64,000 nt of DNA from Herminiimonas arsenitoxidans (GCF_900130075.1 NZ_LT671418.1:1364001-1428000); one strand, 5' to 3'. Counted from the stretch's first letter, positions 49,834 to 59,817 are shown. Notes: generated by a model from the letters alone, not told the origin. Numbers and translations: made by a program.

Positions 49834-50259
49834 TCAGTTCGACTGAACGATGTAATCAGTCAACAACACTTCCTGAACGCTGCGTGTCTTGAGGGTTGCA
49901 TTCGCCACATCGCGCAACATTTCTTGCACGTATGCAGCGCCTTCCGGCGTTCTCACGCGTTGCGAATCGACATTGGCCAGCGCTGCCTGCAAGGCAACAT
50001 CCAAGGCCGCCTTGTTGCGCTGTACCCATGCAGCGTCTTCCTTATGCGTTTGCAACGCAACGGTAGCCTTGATCGAAAGTTGCGAAGAACGCACCACCAT
50101 CGGACCAAAATTGGAATACGCGATAGGACTTAACTGCTGCGCACTAGGCTTGAAATAAAACCATGCAATCGCAATCCCGATAGCGACAACCGCTCCGATA
50201 GCCAGCGTGCCACCAAGTATCGTGATCAACAGATTGCCGGATTGCTTGGTTTTGACCAT
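49834..50259 (-). CDS. FliL-like single-pass membrane protein
   Basis: 141 residues. One transmembrane helix (about 9-32, LLITILGGTLAIGAVVAIG), then a periplasmic domain that resembles the FliL fold (VVRSSQLSIKATVALQ, RDVANATLKTRSVQEVLLTDYIVQ). No flagellar genes are adjacent. FliL-like proteins outside flagellar operons are common, and assignment to motility is not secure. Confidence 0.65.
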   Translation of the reverse strand: MVKTKQSGNLLITILGGTLAIGAVVAIGIAIAWFYFKPSAQQLSPIAYSNFGPMVVRSSQLSIKATVALQTHKEDAAWVQRNKAALDVALQAALANVDSQRVRTPEGAAYVQEMLRDVANATLKTRSVQEVLLTDYIVQSN

Positions 50260-50372
50260 AAGAAGATTTCGGGAAGAAAAATGACTAGCTGCTAGTTTAA
50301 CTGATGTCGCATCCCGAAATCGTGTTCTTGCCTCAGCAATTCACAATCATGACGATTTAACAATGTAACTAG

Positions 50373-50861
50373 TTATGCAGGCCGACTTGGCGTGATCGTA
50401 TTACCACCGCGTTCCAGCCGATCTTCCAACTCGCCAATATAAGCGGCCAATGTATTACCGGATTGTTCGACTGCTGCAACGACACCGGTTTCGAGCTTTT
50501 CCAATCTTTCTATGAGTGCAGTCTGCTCATCGGCATCCTGCTTCACAACCGTTTGTGTTTTCTCATCTATGAAACGATGCAATTCGCTAAAACGAGAGGC
50601 TTCCAGTTCACGGCTGTTTTGCAATTCCTTCGCATGACGCCGTGCTTCCAGCATGACGGAAGATTGCAGGTAAAGGATACAGACCAGGAAGTAAAACGTG
50701 AGCAAGGCGGTCAATCCCAACATGACCAAACCCAGCGGCGCCTGTACGGTTGTCACACCAAGCCAGAGTTCGGTTGGTGTATTGAACGTATTCCAATTCA
50801 ACGCGGCAAGCGCGCCGATGGCTCCAAGGATGATAACGAAAAACAAAGTACGAATCTGCAT
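50373..50861 (-). CDS. LapA-domain (DUF1049) membrane protein
   Basis: About 162 residues from ATG 50861, preceded by AAAGGAGCGAG; the frame opens at 50930. Two transmembrane helices (about 3-20 and 40-63) frame the short LapA/DUF1049 motif, followed by a cytoplasmic coiled-coil region (LEARRHAKELQNSRELEASR) and a Thr/Arg-rich end. LapA proteins in enterobacteria work with LapB in lipopolysaccharide control. lapB is not adjacent here. Confidence 0.75.
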   Translation of the reverse strand: MQIRTLFFVIILGAIGALAALNWNTFNTPTELWLGVTTVQAPLGLVMLGLTALLTFYFLVCILYLQSSVMLEARRHAKELQNSRELEASRFSELHRFIDEKTQTVVKQDADEQTALIERLEKLETGVVAAVEQSGNTLAAYIGELEDRLERGGNTITPSRPA

Positions 50862-51147
50862 AGTGGTCTCGCTCCTTTCTTTGTTGGCACATCGAAAAAA
50901 TAAGCAAACAACCTGACTAACTACTTGCATCGAACAAATACGTACTACTTACATGTGGCACTCATAGCACTATCACATCATGTCGGTCTATCTCAGTCTT
51001 GGCGCCATGTATTGATATAAATTAAATAAACTGTTGCGTATTTATATCTAGAGCTACAAGAAACCTATTATCCGACACATTTGTTAATGTAACATTCAGA
51101 CTACATTTAGTTACCCAATAAAAACAATTCTATACGGAGCGCCGCTT

Positions 51148-51960
51148 ATGAAACTCGCATCTCTTTTGGCAATGACAGTATTGGCGGCGGGCATTAATTC
51201 CGCAGCGGCACAAGATCTGGTCCTGGCCATAAACGAAGGTGTGACTTACCAAGATGGCGGCCCAGCCAGTGAGCGTTACAAGCCACTTCTGCAATTGCTG
51301 TCAAAAGAGCTGAAACAGAATGTGAAGCTGCAAACCGTCGATAAATACGCGGTATTTGAAAAAGGCTTGGCCGAAGGTAAATACGATCTGGCATTCATAC
51401 ACCCAGCCCATGTCGGTTTGCTGGCAGTGAAAAAGAACGGTTATGAAGGTCTGGTCACCGCCAAAGGCTTTACTGATTACCGCGCCCGCGTGATGGTTGC
51501 ACAAGCATCACCATTGAAATCCATGCAGGATTTGCGTGGCAAGAAAATCGGCGTGCCATCGGTGGAATCCATCACCACCGTGATGTTCACCGCCAATCTG
51601 CACGAATTACGCTTCCCTAATCCGGAAAAAACATACACACCAACTCGCTATCAAGACGCCGTACCGTTCATGATTGAAAACGGCTTTGTCGATGCCGGCG
51701 TTACCGGTTCAGCCGGTGTCGCAAAAGCATGGGTTGCCAAAGGCGGCCGCATTCTGGGCGAAACAAAACCGATTCCAATAAAGCAATTCCTGGCCTCGAA
51801 AAAACTGAGCGACGCAGAACGCGAAAAAGTCAAAAACCTGTTGCTGAATTTATCGGAAAACGAAGCAGGTAAAAATGCCTTATCCAAAATTGGCATGACC
51901 GGCTTTGTCCCATGGAATGCTACTGCTATGGATGAAGCAACTGCACGCCTCGGTCTGTAA
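51148..51960 (+). CDS. PhnD-like periplasmic binding protein
   Basis: 270 residues. Signal peptide ending NSAAAQ. The mature part has the phosphate/phosphonate-binding (PhnD) fold: YKPLLQLLSKELKQNVKLQTV, GKYDLAFIHPAHVGLLA, MQDLRGKKIGVPSVESITTV and FVDAGVTGSAG. No ABC ATPase or permease lies beside it, so the ligand is uncertain and it may serve a distant transporter or a sensor. GGAGCG precedes the ATG. Confidence 0.85.
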   Translation: MKLASLLAMTVLAAGINSAAAQDLVLAINEGVTYQDGGPASERYKPLLQLLSKELKQNVKLQTVDKYAVFEKGLAEGKYDLAFIHPAHVGLLAVKKNGYEGLVTAKGFTDYRARVMVAQASPLKSMQDLRGKKIGVPSVESITTVMFTANLHELRFPNPEKTYTPTRYQDAVPFMIENGFVDAGVTGSAGVAKAWVAKGGRILGETKPIPIKQFLASKKLSDAEREKVKNLLLNLSENEAGKNALSKIGMTGFVPWNATAMDEATARLGL

Positions 51961-51962
51961 TT

Positions 51963-52002
51963 AAAAAGGCCTTCACGATGAGATGATCGTGTAGGCCTTT
52001 TT
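51963..52002 (+). terminator. Terminator after the PhnD-like gene
   Basis: AAAAAGGCCT..CACGAT / ATCGTG..AGGCCTTTTT hairpin with a good T run, beginning right after the stop codon. It also ends about 30 nt before the stop of the convergent gene and may serve both. Confidence 0.88.
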
Positions 52003-52030
52003 ACTAAATGTCAGCTCTTAACATACCTGC

Positions 52031-52939
52031 TTAATTTCTACATAAATTGACGCGCTGCTCCAGCAAATCCAGCCAGCGCTCGCCGCACTTCTCGTTACTG
52101 ATACACAGCGCATAATCCGTCACCGTGCGCGCCGCACGTTCCAGTAACTGGATATCCGCTTCATGCTGACGCGCGACATGCGGGTCTTCCAAAAACAAAA
52201 CACGACGACACTGCTGCCTATCCAGTATCAATTCTGCGATCTGCGCATCACCACCCATCGGGCCACTCAGATAAGGTTTGACCCAGTTACGACCGGCTTC
52301 TTCACCTTTGATTTTCTGCGCCAGCTTGTTCAGCAAGCTCCCCGTCGTGCCAGTCGCGCAACGGAATCCGAATTGATCCAGTAATTCAAAATGGCGCTCT
52401 GCGATGTCCAGCATGCGATCTTTCATCGCATCGTGGGCAATCATTGCAATACCCTCATTCTTCAAATCGAACGTGGCATCCAGCTCAGGATTTGGCGCTG
52501 CGCCGATCGCGATCGATTCCAGCTCCAGCCATTCACGTGCGCTAGCCAGCGTCGATAAAAACGGTTTGCCATGAATCACGCATTGCCGCTTCAAAGCGAC
52601 CGCCTCCGGGAATGTGGATGAAGGGTCAACCGGATCCATCAAGTAAATGACAGCATCCAATCGACGCTCAGGATCACTATCCACCACGCGCGAGACCAGT
52701 TTCATCAAACCACCATGTCGGCCGTAAGGAAAACGTTCGATACGCGGATAATCTTTCAACAAACCGAGATGATCCATCGCATCCAGCGTGCGTCCGACCA
52801 CGATTAATTCGGGTTGTAAATGTTCTTCAATCGCAACGCGGCTACCATTGAGTAAGAGGGCTAGTGCGGAGTCGCGAGCGTCTTGGTGAGTGCGGCTAGT
52901 GGCTAATCCAATGCGGAAATTACGGCGAGAAGCAGGCAT
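52031..52939 (-). CDS. Methylglyoxal synthase-like protein with two MGS domains
   Basis: 302 residues, about twice the length of MgsA. The C-terminal half (from about 162) matches methylglyoxal synthase: IAMIAHDAMK with His169, CATGTTGSLL (GTTG 197-200), SGPMGGDAQI with Asp231, and LFLEDPHVARQHEAD with Asp252, His259 and Asp262. The N-terminal half has the same fold pattern (RIGLATSRTHQDARD; IYLMDPVDPSSTFPEA) but lacks GTTG and SGPMGGD. The enzyme would convert dihydroxyacetone phosphate to methylglyoxal; the first domain may be regulatory. There is no clear ribosome-binding site. A LexA-like box lies about 105 bp upstream. Confidence 0.85.
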   Translation of the reverse strand: MPASRRNFRIGLATSRTHQDARDSALALLLNGSRVAIEEHLQPELIVVGRTLDAMDHLGLLKDYPRIERFPYGRHGGLMKLVSRVVDSDPERRLDAVIYLMDPVDPSSTFPEAVALKRQCVIHGKPFLSTLASAREWLELESIAIGAAPNPELDATFDLKNEGIAMIAHDAMKDRMLDIAERHFELLDQFGFRCATGTTGSLLNKLAQKIKGEEAGRNWVKPYLSGPMGGDAQIAELILDRQQCRRVLFLEDPHVARQHEADIQLLERAARTVTDYALCISNEKCGERWLDLLEQRVNLCRN

Positions 52940-53042
52940 ATTAAACAGTCAAAAAGGCTAAGCGCTGCAACATTGCAGTGCGTCAACTTAAGTATATCGC
53001 CTGTCGATGAATAACTTGTGACATTCCTGATCTGTGATAATA

Positions 53043-53062
53043 TACTGTTCATACATACAGTA
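53043..53062. promoter_or_regulatory. LexA (SOS) box-like palindrome
   Basis: TACTGT-TCATACAT-ACAGTA, a perfect inverted repeat fitting the CTGT-N8-ACAG SOS box of E. coli and betaproteobacterial LexA. An extended -10-like TGTGATAAT (53033-53041) lies just upstream on the plus strand, so the box would cover the start site of a rightward transcript. It also lies upstream of the divergent methylglyoxal synthase-like gene. Confidence 0.7.
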
Positions 53063-53075
53063 TTTATGTGTTTTC

Positions 53076-53116
53076 GTCGGGCCGCTCCCCCTCCCTGTTT
53101 TATCGTGCGGCCCGAC
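53076..53116 (+). promoter_or_regulatory. Hairpin following the LexA-like box
   Basis: Perfect GC-rich arms GTCGGGCCGC / GCGGCCCGAC with a 21-nt loop, starting 14 bp after the box and followed by ACTTTCTTCT. It could be the fold of a small RNA, a leader hairpin or a weak terminator upstream of the TPP riboswitch. Confidence 0.5.
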
Positions 53117-53240
53117 ACTTTCTTCTGCAATTGCTGCAACCATCTTCGCGTCACGCCTACAGGCAAACCACTTCCCCGATACATACAACTTGCCTATCCC
53201 TCGTTTTTGGCTCAAAGTAGCGCCCAGTTTGACCTTCTTG

Positions 53241-53319
53241 GCTCGGGGTCCTGCGCATTTGATGCGTGGGTGAGAGATACCCGTTGAACCTGATTGAGAT
53301 AATTCTCGCGCAGGAAAGC
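53241..53319 (+). promoter_or_regulatory. TPP riboswitch (THI element)
   Basis: The plus strand shows the conserved THI blocks CTCGGGG, GTGAGAGATACCC, TTGAACCTGATTGAGATAAT and CGCGCAGGAAA. It ends about 60 nt before the cytX start and is expected to shut off the transporter gene when thiamin pyrophosphate is plentiful. Confidence 0.95.
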
Positions 53320-53380
53320 ACACAATCATCGCCGTACACCGGCATCGAATCCGCTTACCTGCCATCTATTTTGAAAGACG

Positions 53381-54673
53381 ATGATGGCTTTACCAAACGC
53401 ACCTGCGGCAGCAAGCAATGCTGCCTTCACACCTATTCCTGCGGCTGACAGAGTTTTTTCCTTCCGCGATCACGCTGCGCTGTGGTTCAGTCTCGGCGTC
53501 GGCTTGCTCGTCATGCAGATCGGCGCATTTCTTGGCACCGCGCTCGGCACGCAAACAGCATTGTTCGCCATTATCGTCGGCTCTCTGCTCGGTGCCGCCC
53601 TGCTCGGTCTGGTTGCCTACATAGGATTTGAACGTGGCTTGTCCAGCCCGGTACTGATGTGCCAAACCCTGGGCACATCATTTGCCAAATTGCCAGTGAT
53701 TCTGAACGTCATTCAATTGATAGGCTGGAGCGCATTTGAATTGGTCGTCATGCGCGACGGCACGACTGCCTTGATCAAGGACATCACAGGCATAGACGCA
53801 ATCTGGCTGCCATATGTCACGGCGCTGTTCTGGGGCCTGCTACTGGTTGGTCTTGCAACCGGTTCAATGATCGGTTTGGTACGTTGGTTCGTCGGCCGCT
53901 TCGGCCTGCCTTTGGTTATTCTTTCGCTGATCTGGCTAACCTATCAATTTGTCTTGAAAGCGCAGGTACAAGGTTTGGATGCGATCTGGAATAGATCCGG
54001 TGATGGTTCTATGAGTACGCTGGCCGGGATCGATCTGGTGATGGCGATGCCAGTGTCGTGGTTGCCATTGGTTGCTGATTTTGCGCGTTATGGTAAAGCC
54101 GGCGCCAGCACCTTCCGCGGCACATGGCTGGGTTTTGCGGTAGCGAATATCTGGTGTCACGCCTTAGGCGTATTGATCGTCAGCACGTCCAATCCGGGTG
54201 CTGATTTGATGACGACTTTGTTGCTGGCACAAGGCGGCTTAATTGCGCTAGGTCTGATTCTGATCGATGAGATGGATAACGCTTACGGCGATGTGTATTC
54301 CGGATCGGTCTCGCTCAATTTCCTGAATGGAAAATTCACGATACGCTTCTGGGGTATTACACTCGCCTTGGTCGCAACCGGCTGCGCACTCTTCCTGCCT
54401 ATGCACGGACTGGAACCTTTCCTGCTCTTGCTCAGTTCGGTCTTCGTGCCCTTGTTCGGCGTCGTTATTTCGCAATTGGCAGCGAAGGGACAAGCGACAG
54501 ATAAAGGTGTGAATGTTGTACCTGTTGCCATCTGGCTGATCGGCATTGCGGCCTTCCACATCTGCCCACTTCTATGGCCGGTAGTCGGTTCGGCTTTGCC
54601 TAGTCTGACAATCACGCTGCTGCTGGGAAGTATTTACCGGATGTCACGTCGCCCGGCATTGCAATCTGCTTGA
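53381..54673 (+). CDS. cytX: Putative hydroxymethylpyrimidine transporter CytX
   Basis: NCS1-family (cytosine/purine/thiamin permease) protein, 430 residues, about twelve hydrophobic segments. Landmarks are FERGLSSPVLMCQTLGTSFA, IQLIGWSAFELVVMRDG, MPVSWLPLVADFARYGK and NAYGDVYSGSVSLNFL. The TPP riboswitch upstream is the main reason for preferring a thiamin-precursor substrate over cytosine. ATG 53381 or 53384 are both possible. No thiamin biosynthesis genes are adjacent. Confidence 0.88.
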   Translation: MMALPNAPAAASNAAFTPIPAADRVFSFRDHAALWFSLGVGLLVMQIGAFLGTALGTQTALFAIIVGSLLGAALLGLVAYIGFERGLSSPVLMCQTLGTSFAKLPVILNVIQLIGWSAFELVVMRDGTTALIKDITGIDAIWLPYVTALFWGLLLVGLATGSMIGLVRWFVGRFGLPLVILSLIWLTYQFVLKAQVQGLDAIWNRSGDGSMSTLAGIDLVMAMPVSWLPLVADFARYGKAGASTFRGTWLGFAVANIWCHALGVLIVSTSNPGADLMTTLLLAQGGLIALGLILIDEMDNAYGDVYSGSVSLNFLNGKFTIRFWGITLALVATGCALFLPMHGLEPFLLLLSSVFVPLFGVVISQLAAKGQATDKGVNVVPVAIWLIGIAAFHICPLLWPVVGSALPSLTITLLLGSIYRMSRRPALQSA

Positions 54674-54711
54674 TCCATGGATGATGGATATTCTCCATCA
54701 TCCATCCCTCA

Positions 54712-56136
54712 TTACTTCACTTCGACTTGCGGCCTGCTCCAGCCACCACCCAATGCTTTGAATACATCGGTGGTACCGGTCAGGCGCAACAACCTCAGTT
54801 GTGCCAATGTATCGTCTGCCGTGAACAAGGTACGTTGCGCATCCAGTAATGTATTCAAATCATCTGCGCCTTCGCGATAACGCAGCTCAGATAATTTCAA
54901 TGCGCGCTCTGCTTCTTTCTTGATTTCGATTTGCGCTTGCTCCTGGGCGAAATTACGACTCGCATTGCTGAGCGCATCATCGACTTCTTTCAACGAGGCA
55001 TAAACCGTACGGCGATAATTTTCAATCAACTGACGACGTACCGATTCGCTGGTTTCCACTTGCAGACGCAAGCGATTGCCATCGAATAAAGTTTGTACGA
55101 TGGACGCGGTAAGACCCACGCTATACGCCGGATTACCAAGTGCCAACAGAGCTGCACTGGAATTACCTGCAGCGCCTGTTAATGAAATAGTCGGCAACAA
55201 TGCGGCACGCGCCGCTGCGACGTTGGCATCAGCCGCATACAGTTGCGCTTCTACACTGGCAATGTCTGGTCGGCGTGTAATCAAGGTCGACGGCAAACCC
55301 GGGCTGACCTCCGGCACATTCAACGTAGTCAAATTTTGTGCAGCAACCTGCAAGGCTTGCGGCTGACGTCCGAGCAAAATTGCCAAGGCACTTACTGTTT
55401 GCCGTTCCTGCACCTGCAAAGGCAACAAGGTATTGCGCTGCGTAAGTACAGTGCCGCGTTGGCGACTCATATCCAACGCTGAGGCAGAACCATAGCGGTA
55501 ACGCGCCTCGACTATCGCATACACTTTTTCTGCAATCGCCAGATTGTTCTCTGCAACACGCAAACGCACGCGCAAAGCCAACGTTTGGAAATAAGCATTC
55601 GCAACGCCGGTGGTGAGCGTCAGTCTGACTGTTTCCAGATCGTAGCGACTGGCATTCAGCGATGCGTTGGCACCGCTGGCAACCGCCGCAACACGACCCC
55701 AGACATCGACCTCGTAGGCCACGCTGAGCGCCACACCGGAGCCTTCTGTTTTGTTCCAACCGGTACTTACGGGGCCCGGCTTGTTAGAACCCACATTGGT
55801 ATTCGCACTCACAGTCAGCAATGGGAACAAGGATGCGCCGGCACTACGTGCTGTAATCTCTGCTTGCGTCACGCGTTCTGCCGCGATGCTCAAATCCGGA
55901 TTCGCAGCCAGAGCTTGATCGATCAAACCAGACAACTCATCCGAGCCAAAGCCACGCCACCAGTCGCGCTGCAATTCAATGCCGGCAGGCGATGCTTCGG
56001 CCCAGGTCGCAGGCAACTCAAGATTCGGTCGCGTTGCATCGATACGGCTGGCGCAGGCGCTTAGTGTCATCAGCGCTGCAACAGCAAGCGCGAGACGAGT
56101 ACGACGGAAAATAAAACGTGTAGTCATGGATGTCAT
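54712..56136 (-). CDS. NodT-family efflux outer membrane lipoprotein of the macAB operon
   Basis: 474 residues from ATG 56136, 1 nt after the macB stop (ATG 56127 also possible). Lipoprotein signal LAVAALMTLSAC, then the TolC/NodT helical repeats (WWRGFGSDELSGLIDQALAA; SVAYEVDVWGRVA; LITRRPDIASVEAQL). It provides the outer membrane duct for the MacAB pump. It is distinct from the NodT protein at the left edge. Confidence 0.92.
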   Translation of the reverse strand: MTSMTTRFIFRRTRLALAVAALMTLSACASRIDATRPNLELPATWAEASPAGIELQRDWWRGFGSDELSGLIDQALAANPDLSIAAERVTQAEITARSAGASLFPLLTVSANTNVGSNKPGPVSTGWNKTEGSGVALSVAYEVDVWGRVAAVASGANASLNASRYDLETVRLTLTTGVANAYFQTLALRVRLRVAENNLAIAEKVYAIVEARYRYGSASALDMSRQRGTVLTQRNTLLPLQVQERQTVSALAILLGRQPQALQVAAQNLTTLNVPEVSPGLPSTLITRRPDIASVEAQLYAADANVAAARAALLPTISLTGAAGNSSAALLALGNPAYSVGLTASIVQTLFDGNRLRLQVETSESVRRQLIENYRRTVYASLKEVDDALSNASRNFAQEQAQIEIKKEAERALKLSELRYREGADDLNTLLDAQRTLFTADDTLAQLRLLRLTGTTDVFKALGGGWSRPQVEVK

Positions 56137-56137
56137 T

Positions 56138-58123
56138 TCATTCTGCCGACAAGGCAACCACAGGATCGAGTTGCGCTGCTTTTTTAGCTGGTAAATAACC
56201 GAACACCAATCCCGTCATGAACGCGCAACCAAAAGCGAGCAAGACCGGTGTCGGCGAATATTTAATCGGCGTGCCGAAGGCATCGATCACGGCGGCCGTC
56301 GCCAATCCCCCTATCACACCGATGGCACCACCAATTGCTGACACCACCACTGCTTCGATCAGGAACTGCTGCATGATGTTGCTCTCGCGCGCACCAGTCG
56401 CCATGCGAATACCAATCTCCCGCGTACGCTCGGTCACGGACACCAGCATGATGTTCATCACGCCAATACCGCCCACCAGCAAGGAAATCGCGGCAATCGA
56501 ACCGAGCAAGATCGTCAAAGTGTTTTGTGTCTGCTCCATCGCTTCCATGATGGAAGCCATATTGCGGATCTGGTAATCGACGGTGCCGTGGCGTTCCAAC
56601 AGCAGCTTGTCGACTTCTTCCTGCGTATCGTCGATGTGCTCCACGTTCTCTACCGCTACCGTCACATTGCGCAAATAGCGTTGCCCGGACAAACGCAGAC
56701 TGCTGGTTGAATAAGGCACGAACACCACATCATCCTGATCCGAACCCATAGGTGATGCGCCGCGCTCGGACATGACGCCTACAACTTGAAACAGCAGATT
56801 ATTGACCAGTACAAATTCACCGATAGGATTGTCCTCACCGAACAAAGCCGTCGCCGTAGTTTTTCCCAGTACCGCAACAGCGGCGTAATTCGATTCATCT
56901 TCTTCACTGAAGAAGGTGCCTTGCGCTACCGGCCATTGTCGCGCCAATGGAAATTTGGCTGAGGTGCCCGTTACGCTGGTAGACGTATCCGAAGTACCAA
57001 AACGCAAAGTCACGCTACTGCTTTGTTCCGGCACAGCCGCCAGCACATTCGGCAAGTCATCGATGGCGCGCACATCTTCTACCACCAGTGTTGCCGTACT
57101 GTTAAAGCCACGCTGATTCGGCACACCTGGTCGCACCAGCAACAAGTTGGAACCCATCGCACTGATACGTTCCACCACTTCTGCCTTGGCACCATCACCA
57201 ATCGCCAGCATCGCGATCACCGATGCGACACCGATCACAATACCCAGCAGCGTCAATACCGAACGGAAGAAATTTGCCCGTAGCGAACGCAGCGCCATCT
57301 TGGCCGCTTCCAGCATATCGGTCAGACGTGAACCCACACCTGCCACCACCGGCCGTACAAACTCTGCCTGCATCGGCAACTGCTTGGCTGGACCGGGATC
57401 GGACAAAATATGACCGTCCTTGATTTCAATCAATCGCTGCGCGTGATCTGCTACTTCTTTTGCATGCGTAATCAGTAGAACTGTGTGTCCACGTGCTGAC
57501 AAATCAGCCAGCAGCTTCATCACATCCTGCCCGCTCTTGCTATCCAGCGCACCAGTCGGTTCATCGGCGAGAATGATGCGACCACCATTCATCAGCGCGC
57601 GCGAAATCGAAACCCGCTGCTGCTGACCACCGGACAATTGATTCGGTCTGTGATGCGAGCGATCAGCCAAACCCAGCTCGGCCAACAAAGCTTGCGCACG
57701 TGCATGCCGTTCGGCAGGTGGCAAGCCGGAATACATCGCCGGCACTTCCACGTTTTCTGCTGCGCTGGCAGACGCGATCAAGTTATAACTTTGGAACACG
57801 AAGCCGAAATCATCGCGCCGCAACAATGCCAACTCATCTCGATCGAAACCGGAAACATCGCGCCCCATGAAATAGTAACTACCGGTAGTCGGCCTATCCA
57901 GACAGCCGAGTATATTCATCAGCGTCGATTTGCCCGAACCGGATGCCCCCATGATGGCGACGAATTCGCCTTCATAGATTTTCAGATCTATGCCATGCAG
58001 CACTTCTACTTCAAGCCCACCATTACGGTAAGTCTTGGTCACGCCGCGCAATTCGATCAGCGGCGTCTCGTCATGCGCGCGCTCACCGTTTGCGGCAAGG
58101 CCAGAAACAATTTCCTCACTCAT
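56138..58123 (-). CDS. macB: MacB-type ABC efflux transporter
   Basis: 661 residues. N-terminal ATPase: Walker [10 protein letters not shown], signature LSGGQQQR, Walker [12 protein letters not shown]. Then a transmembrane helix (about 290), a large periplasmic domain ([20 protein letters not shown] region), and three helices at the C-terminus with [21 protein letters not shown]. It exports macrolides, peptides or lipids in other species. Its start overlaps the macA stop by one base. Confidence 0.95.
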   Translation of the reverse strand: MSEEIVSGLAANGERAHDETPLIELRGVTKTYRNGGLEVEVLHGIDLKIYEGEFVAIMGASGSGKSTLMNILGCLDRPTTGSYYFMGRDVSGFDRDELALLRRDDFGFVFQSYNLIASASAAENVEVPAMYSGLPPAERHARAQALLAELGLADRSHHRPNQLSGGQQQRVSISRALMNGGRIILADEPTGALDSKSGQDVMKLLADLSARGHTVLLITHAKEVADHAQRLIEIKDGHILSDPGPAKQLPMQAEFVRPVVAGVGSRLTDMLEAAKMALRSLRANFFRSVLTLLGIVIGVASVIAMLAIGDGAKAEVVERISAMGSNLLLVRPGVPNQRGFNSTATLVVEDVRAIDDLPNVLAAVPEQSSSVTLRFGTSDTSTSVTGTSAKFPLARQWPVAQGTFFSEEDESNYAAVAVLGKTTATALFGEDNPIGEFVLVNNLLFQVVGVMSERGASPMGSDQDDVVFVPYSTSSLRLSGQRYLRNVTVAVENVEHIDDTQEEVDKLLLERHGTVDYQIRNMASIMEAMEQTQNTLTILLGSIAAISLLVGGIGVMNIMLVSVTERTREIGIRMATGARESNIMQQFLIEAVVVSAIGGAIGVIGGLATAAVIDAFGTPIKYSPTPVLLAFGCAFMTGLVFGYLPAKKAAQLDPVVALSAE

Positions 58124-59817
58124 TAACGACCTCGTGATGCCGTTGGTCCACCCATGCCAGGTGGCATGCCGCCTTGCTGGTTAGCCGATACAGGGCGCTT
58201 GGTTGATGGTGGCAGCTTCATGCCGATCACCACGCTATCGCCCTCTTCCAGACCGCTCAATACCTGCATCTGCACCCGATTGGTTACGCCCAGTTCTACC
58301 TTGCGCTGCTCAACCTTGCCATCCTTGGTGATTACTTTCACCGTACCGCTGCGGGATGCACGCGTCGTGCTTTGATCAGCAAAACCACTGGTGGATGCGG
58401 AAGAATCAGCAGGAGGGCTACCTATATTGGAAGTAGCTGCAAGCGCCTCGCTTTTCTCTGCAGTAGCAGACTTGCCATTAGCTTTTGGAGCTTGGTTTGT
58501 ACCCGCAGCGGCTTGTGCCACGTTTGCTGCACCCGATTTATCTTCACCTTCGCGCATTGCACGGCGACGTTCACGCATCGCTTCGCGTTCTTCCGGTGTC
58601 ATTTTTTCGAATGCTGAGCGGCGCTCTTCTGCCGTCATATTCGCCAATGGTTTGTCGTCGGATTTACCCGCGCTCTCTTTGTTAATTACTGCCGGAGCTT
58701 TAGACGTATCTGTTTTGCTACGTGCAGAACTATCTGATGCGTCTTTGCGATCATGCGATTTGGCATCAGCAGTTTCTGTACGATCGCGACGACCGCTTGC
58801 ACCACTGGAACCGCGGCTAATCGTTACTGCAGCGGTTGGCACCAGCAAGACATCTTTTGCAGTCGCGGCGATAAAGAACACCTGCGTTGTCATACTCGGC
58901 ATCAATGCCTGATTCTTATTCGGTACGTCGAACAATGCGTTGTACAACACGACGTTATTAGTCACGGTTGGTGTCGGCTCGACTTTACGCAGCGCGCCGT
59001 ACCAGCGACGTCCCTGGCTACCCAAGGTAGTGAAATAGACTTCCATCCCTTTACGCAACTTGCCAACTTCCGCTTCCGATACCTGTGTCTGCACCGTCAT
59101 TGTGGATAGATCAGCGATGCGCAAAATCGTCGGTGCAGCTTGATTGGCATTCAGTGTTTGGCCTTGACGCGCAGTCAGAGAAACCACTGTACCGGTCATA
59201 GGCGCATAGATTTTTGCGTAGTTGAGATTGGCTTCGTCTGCGCGCAATGTCGATTGCGTTTGTTCGATCTGTGCCTGCAAGGCATCGATCTGCGCTTTGG
59301 CTGAACGTAATGCTGCTTCAGCTGTTTGCAGTGAATCGGCAGTCGTCGCATCCGCCGCCATCAAGTTCTTTTGCCGGTTGTATTGCAAGGTCGCCAATGC
59401 CAGTTGCGACTCACGATCTTTCATCGTGGCGAGTTGATTACGTAGACCTGCGCGACGTGCATCTACCGTTGCGAGGAAAACAGTTGGATCAATTTCGGCC
59501 AACAGATCGCCCTCTTTCACTACCGAGCCGACTTCTATATGGAGCTTCTTCAACTGACCGGATACTTGAGCACCGACGTCCACATACTCGAGCGGCTGCA
59601 CCGTTCCGGTCGCCGTCACGAGGTCTTGAATATCACCGCGCTGCACTTCCGCAACTTGATAAGTCTCACGCGGATCTTTTTTGCCATAGAACTTGTGCCA
59701 TCCCCAATAACTAAGGCCGGCTACCAGCACTATCAGCAAGGCGATCAAAGAGTAGCGACTGAAGAGGCGTTGGCGCAGGCCAGCAAGGAAGGATGAAGAC
59801 TTCATGGGCAGAGACAT
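58123..59817 (-). CDS. macA: MacA-type periplasmic adaptor with a large low-complexity insert
   Basis: 564 residues (or 560 from the internal Met), against about 370-390 for MacA. Order: N-terminal membrane helix (22-40), lipoyl/barrel segments and hairpin (60-235), and beta domains (240-332) ending [11 protein letters not shown]. An insert of about 155 residues (335-490) rich in Ser, Ala, Lys and Asp, with MTAEERR and [14 protein letters not shown], interrupts the C-terminal membrane-proximal domain, which resumes at [20 protein letters not shown]. It is the first gene of macA-macB-nodT. Confidence 0.92.
   Translation of the reverse strand: MSLPMKSSSFLAGLRQRLFSRYSLIALLIVLVAGLSYWGWHKFYGKKDPRETYQVAEVQRGDIQDLVTATGTVQPLEYVDVGAQVSGQLKKLHIEVGSVVKEGDLLAEIDPTVFLATVDARRAGLRNQLATMKDRESQLALATLQYNRQKNLMAADATTADSLQTAEAALRSAKAQIDALQAQIEQTQSTLRADEANLNYAKIYAPMTGTVVSLTARQGQTLNANQAAPTILRIADLSTMTVQTQVSEAEVGKLRKGMEVYFTTLGSQGRRWYGALRKVEPTPTVTNNVVLYNALFDVPNKNQALMPSMTTQVFFIAATAKDVLLVPTAAVTISRGSSGASGRRDRTETADAKSHDRKDASDSSARSKTDTSKAPAVINKESAGKSDDKPLANMTAEERRSAFEKMTPEEREAMRERRRAMREGEDKSGAANVAQAAAGTNQAPKANGKSATAEKSEALAATSNIGSPPADSSASTSGFADQSTTRASRSGTVKVITKDGKVEQRKVELGVTNRVQMQVLSGLEEGDSVVIGMKLPPSTKRPVSANQQGGMPPGMGGPTASRGR

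Noticed and set aside
52903..53184. Minus-strand frame whose end is hydrophobic (LSLFDCLICLLLAVISALD), near the LexA-like box, considered as an SOS-induced toxin peptide
   Set aside because: Its usable ATG lies inside the box itself and the frame overlaps the start of the methylglyoxal synthase-like gene; there is no ribosome-binding site.
53066..53287. Cys-rich plus-strand frame (MCFRRAAPPP...) directly after the LexA-like box
   Set aside because: No Shine-Dalgarno, it includes the hairpin arms, and it runs through the conserved core of the TPP riboswitch, so its sequence is explained by RNA structure.
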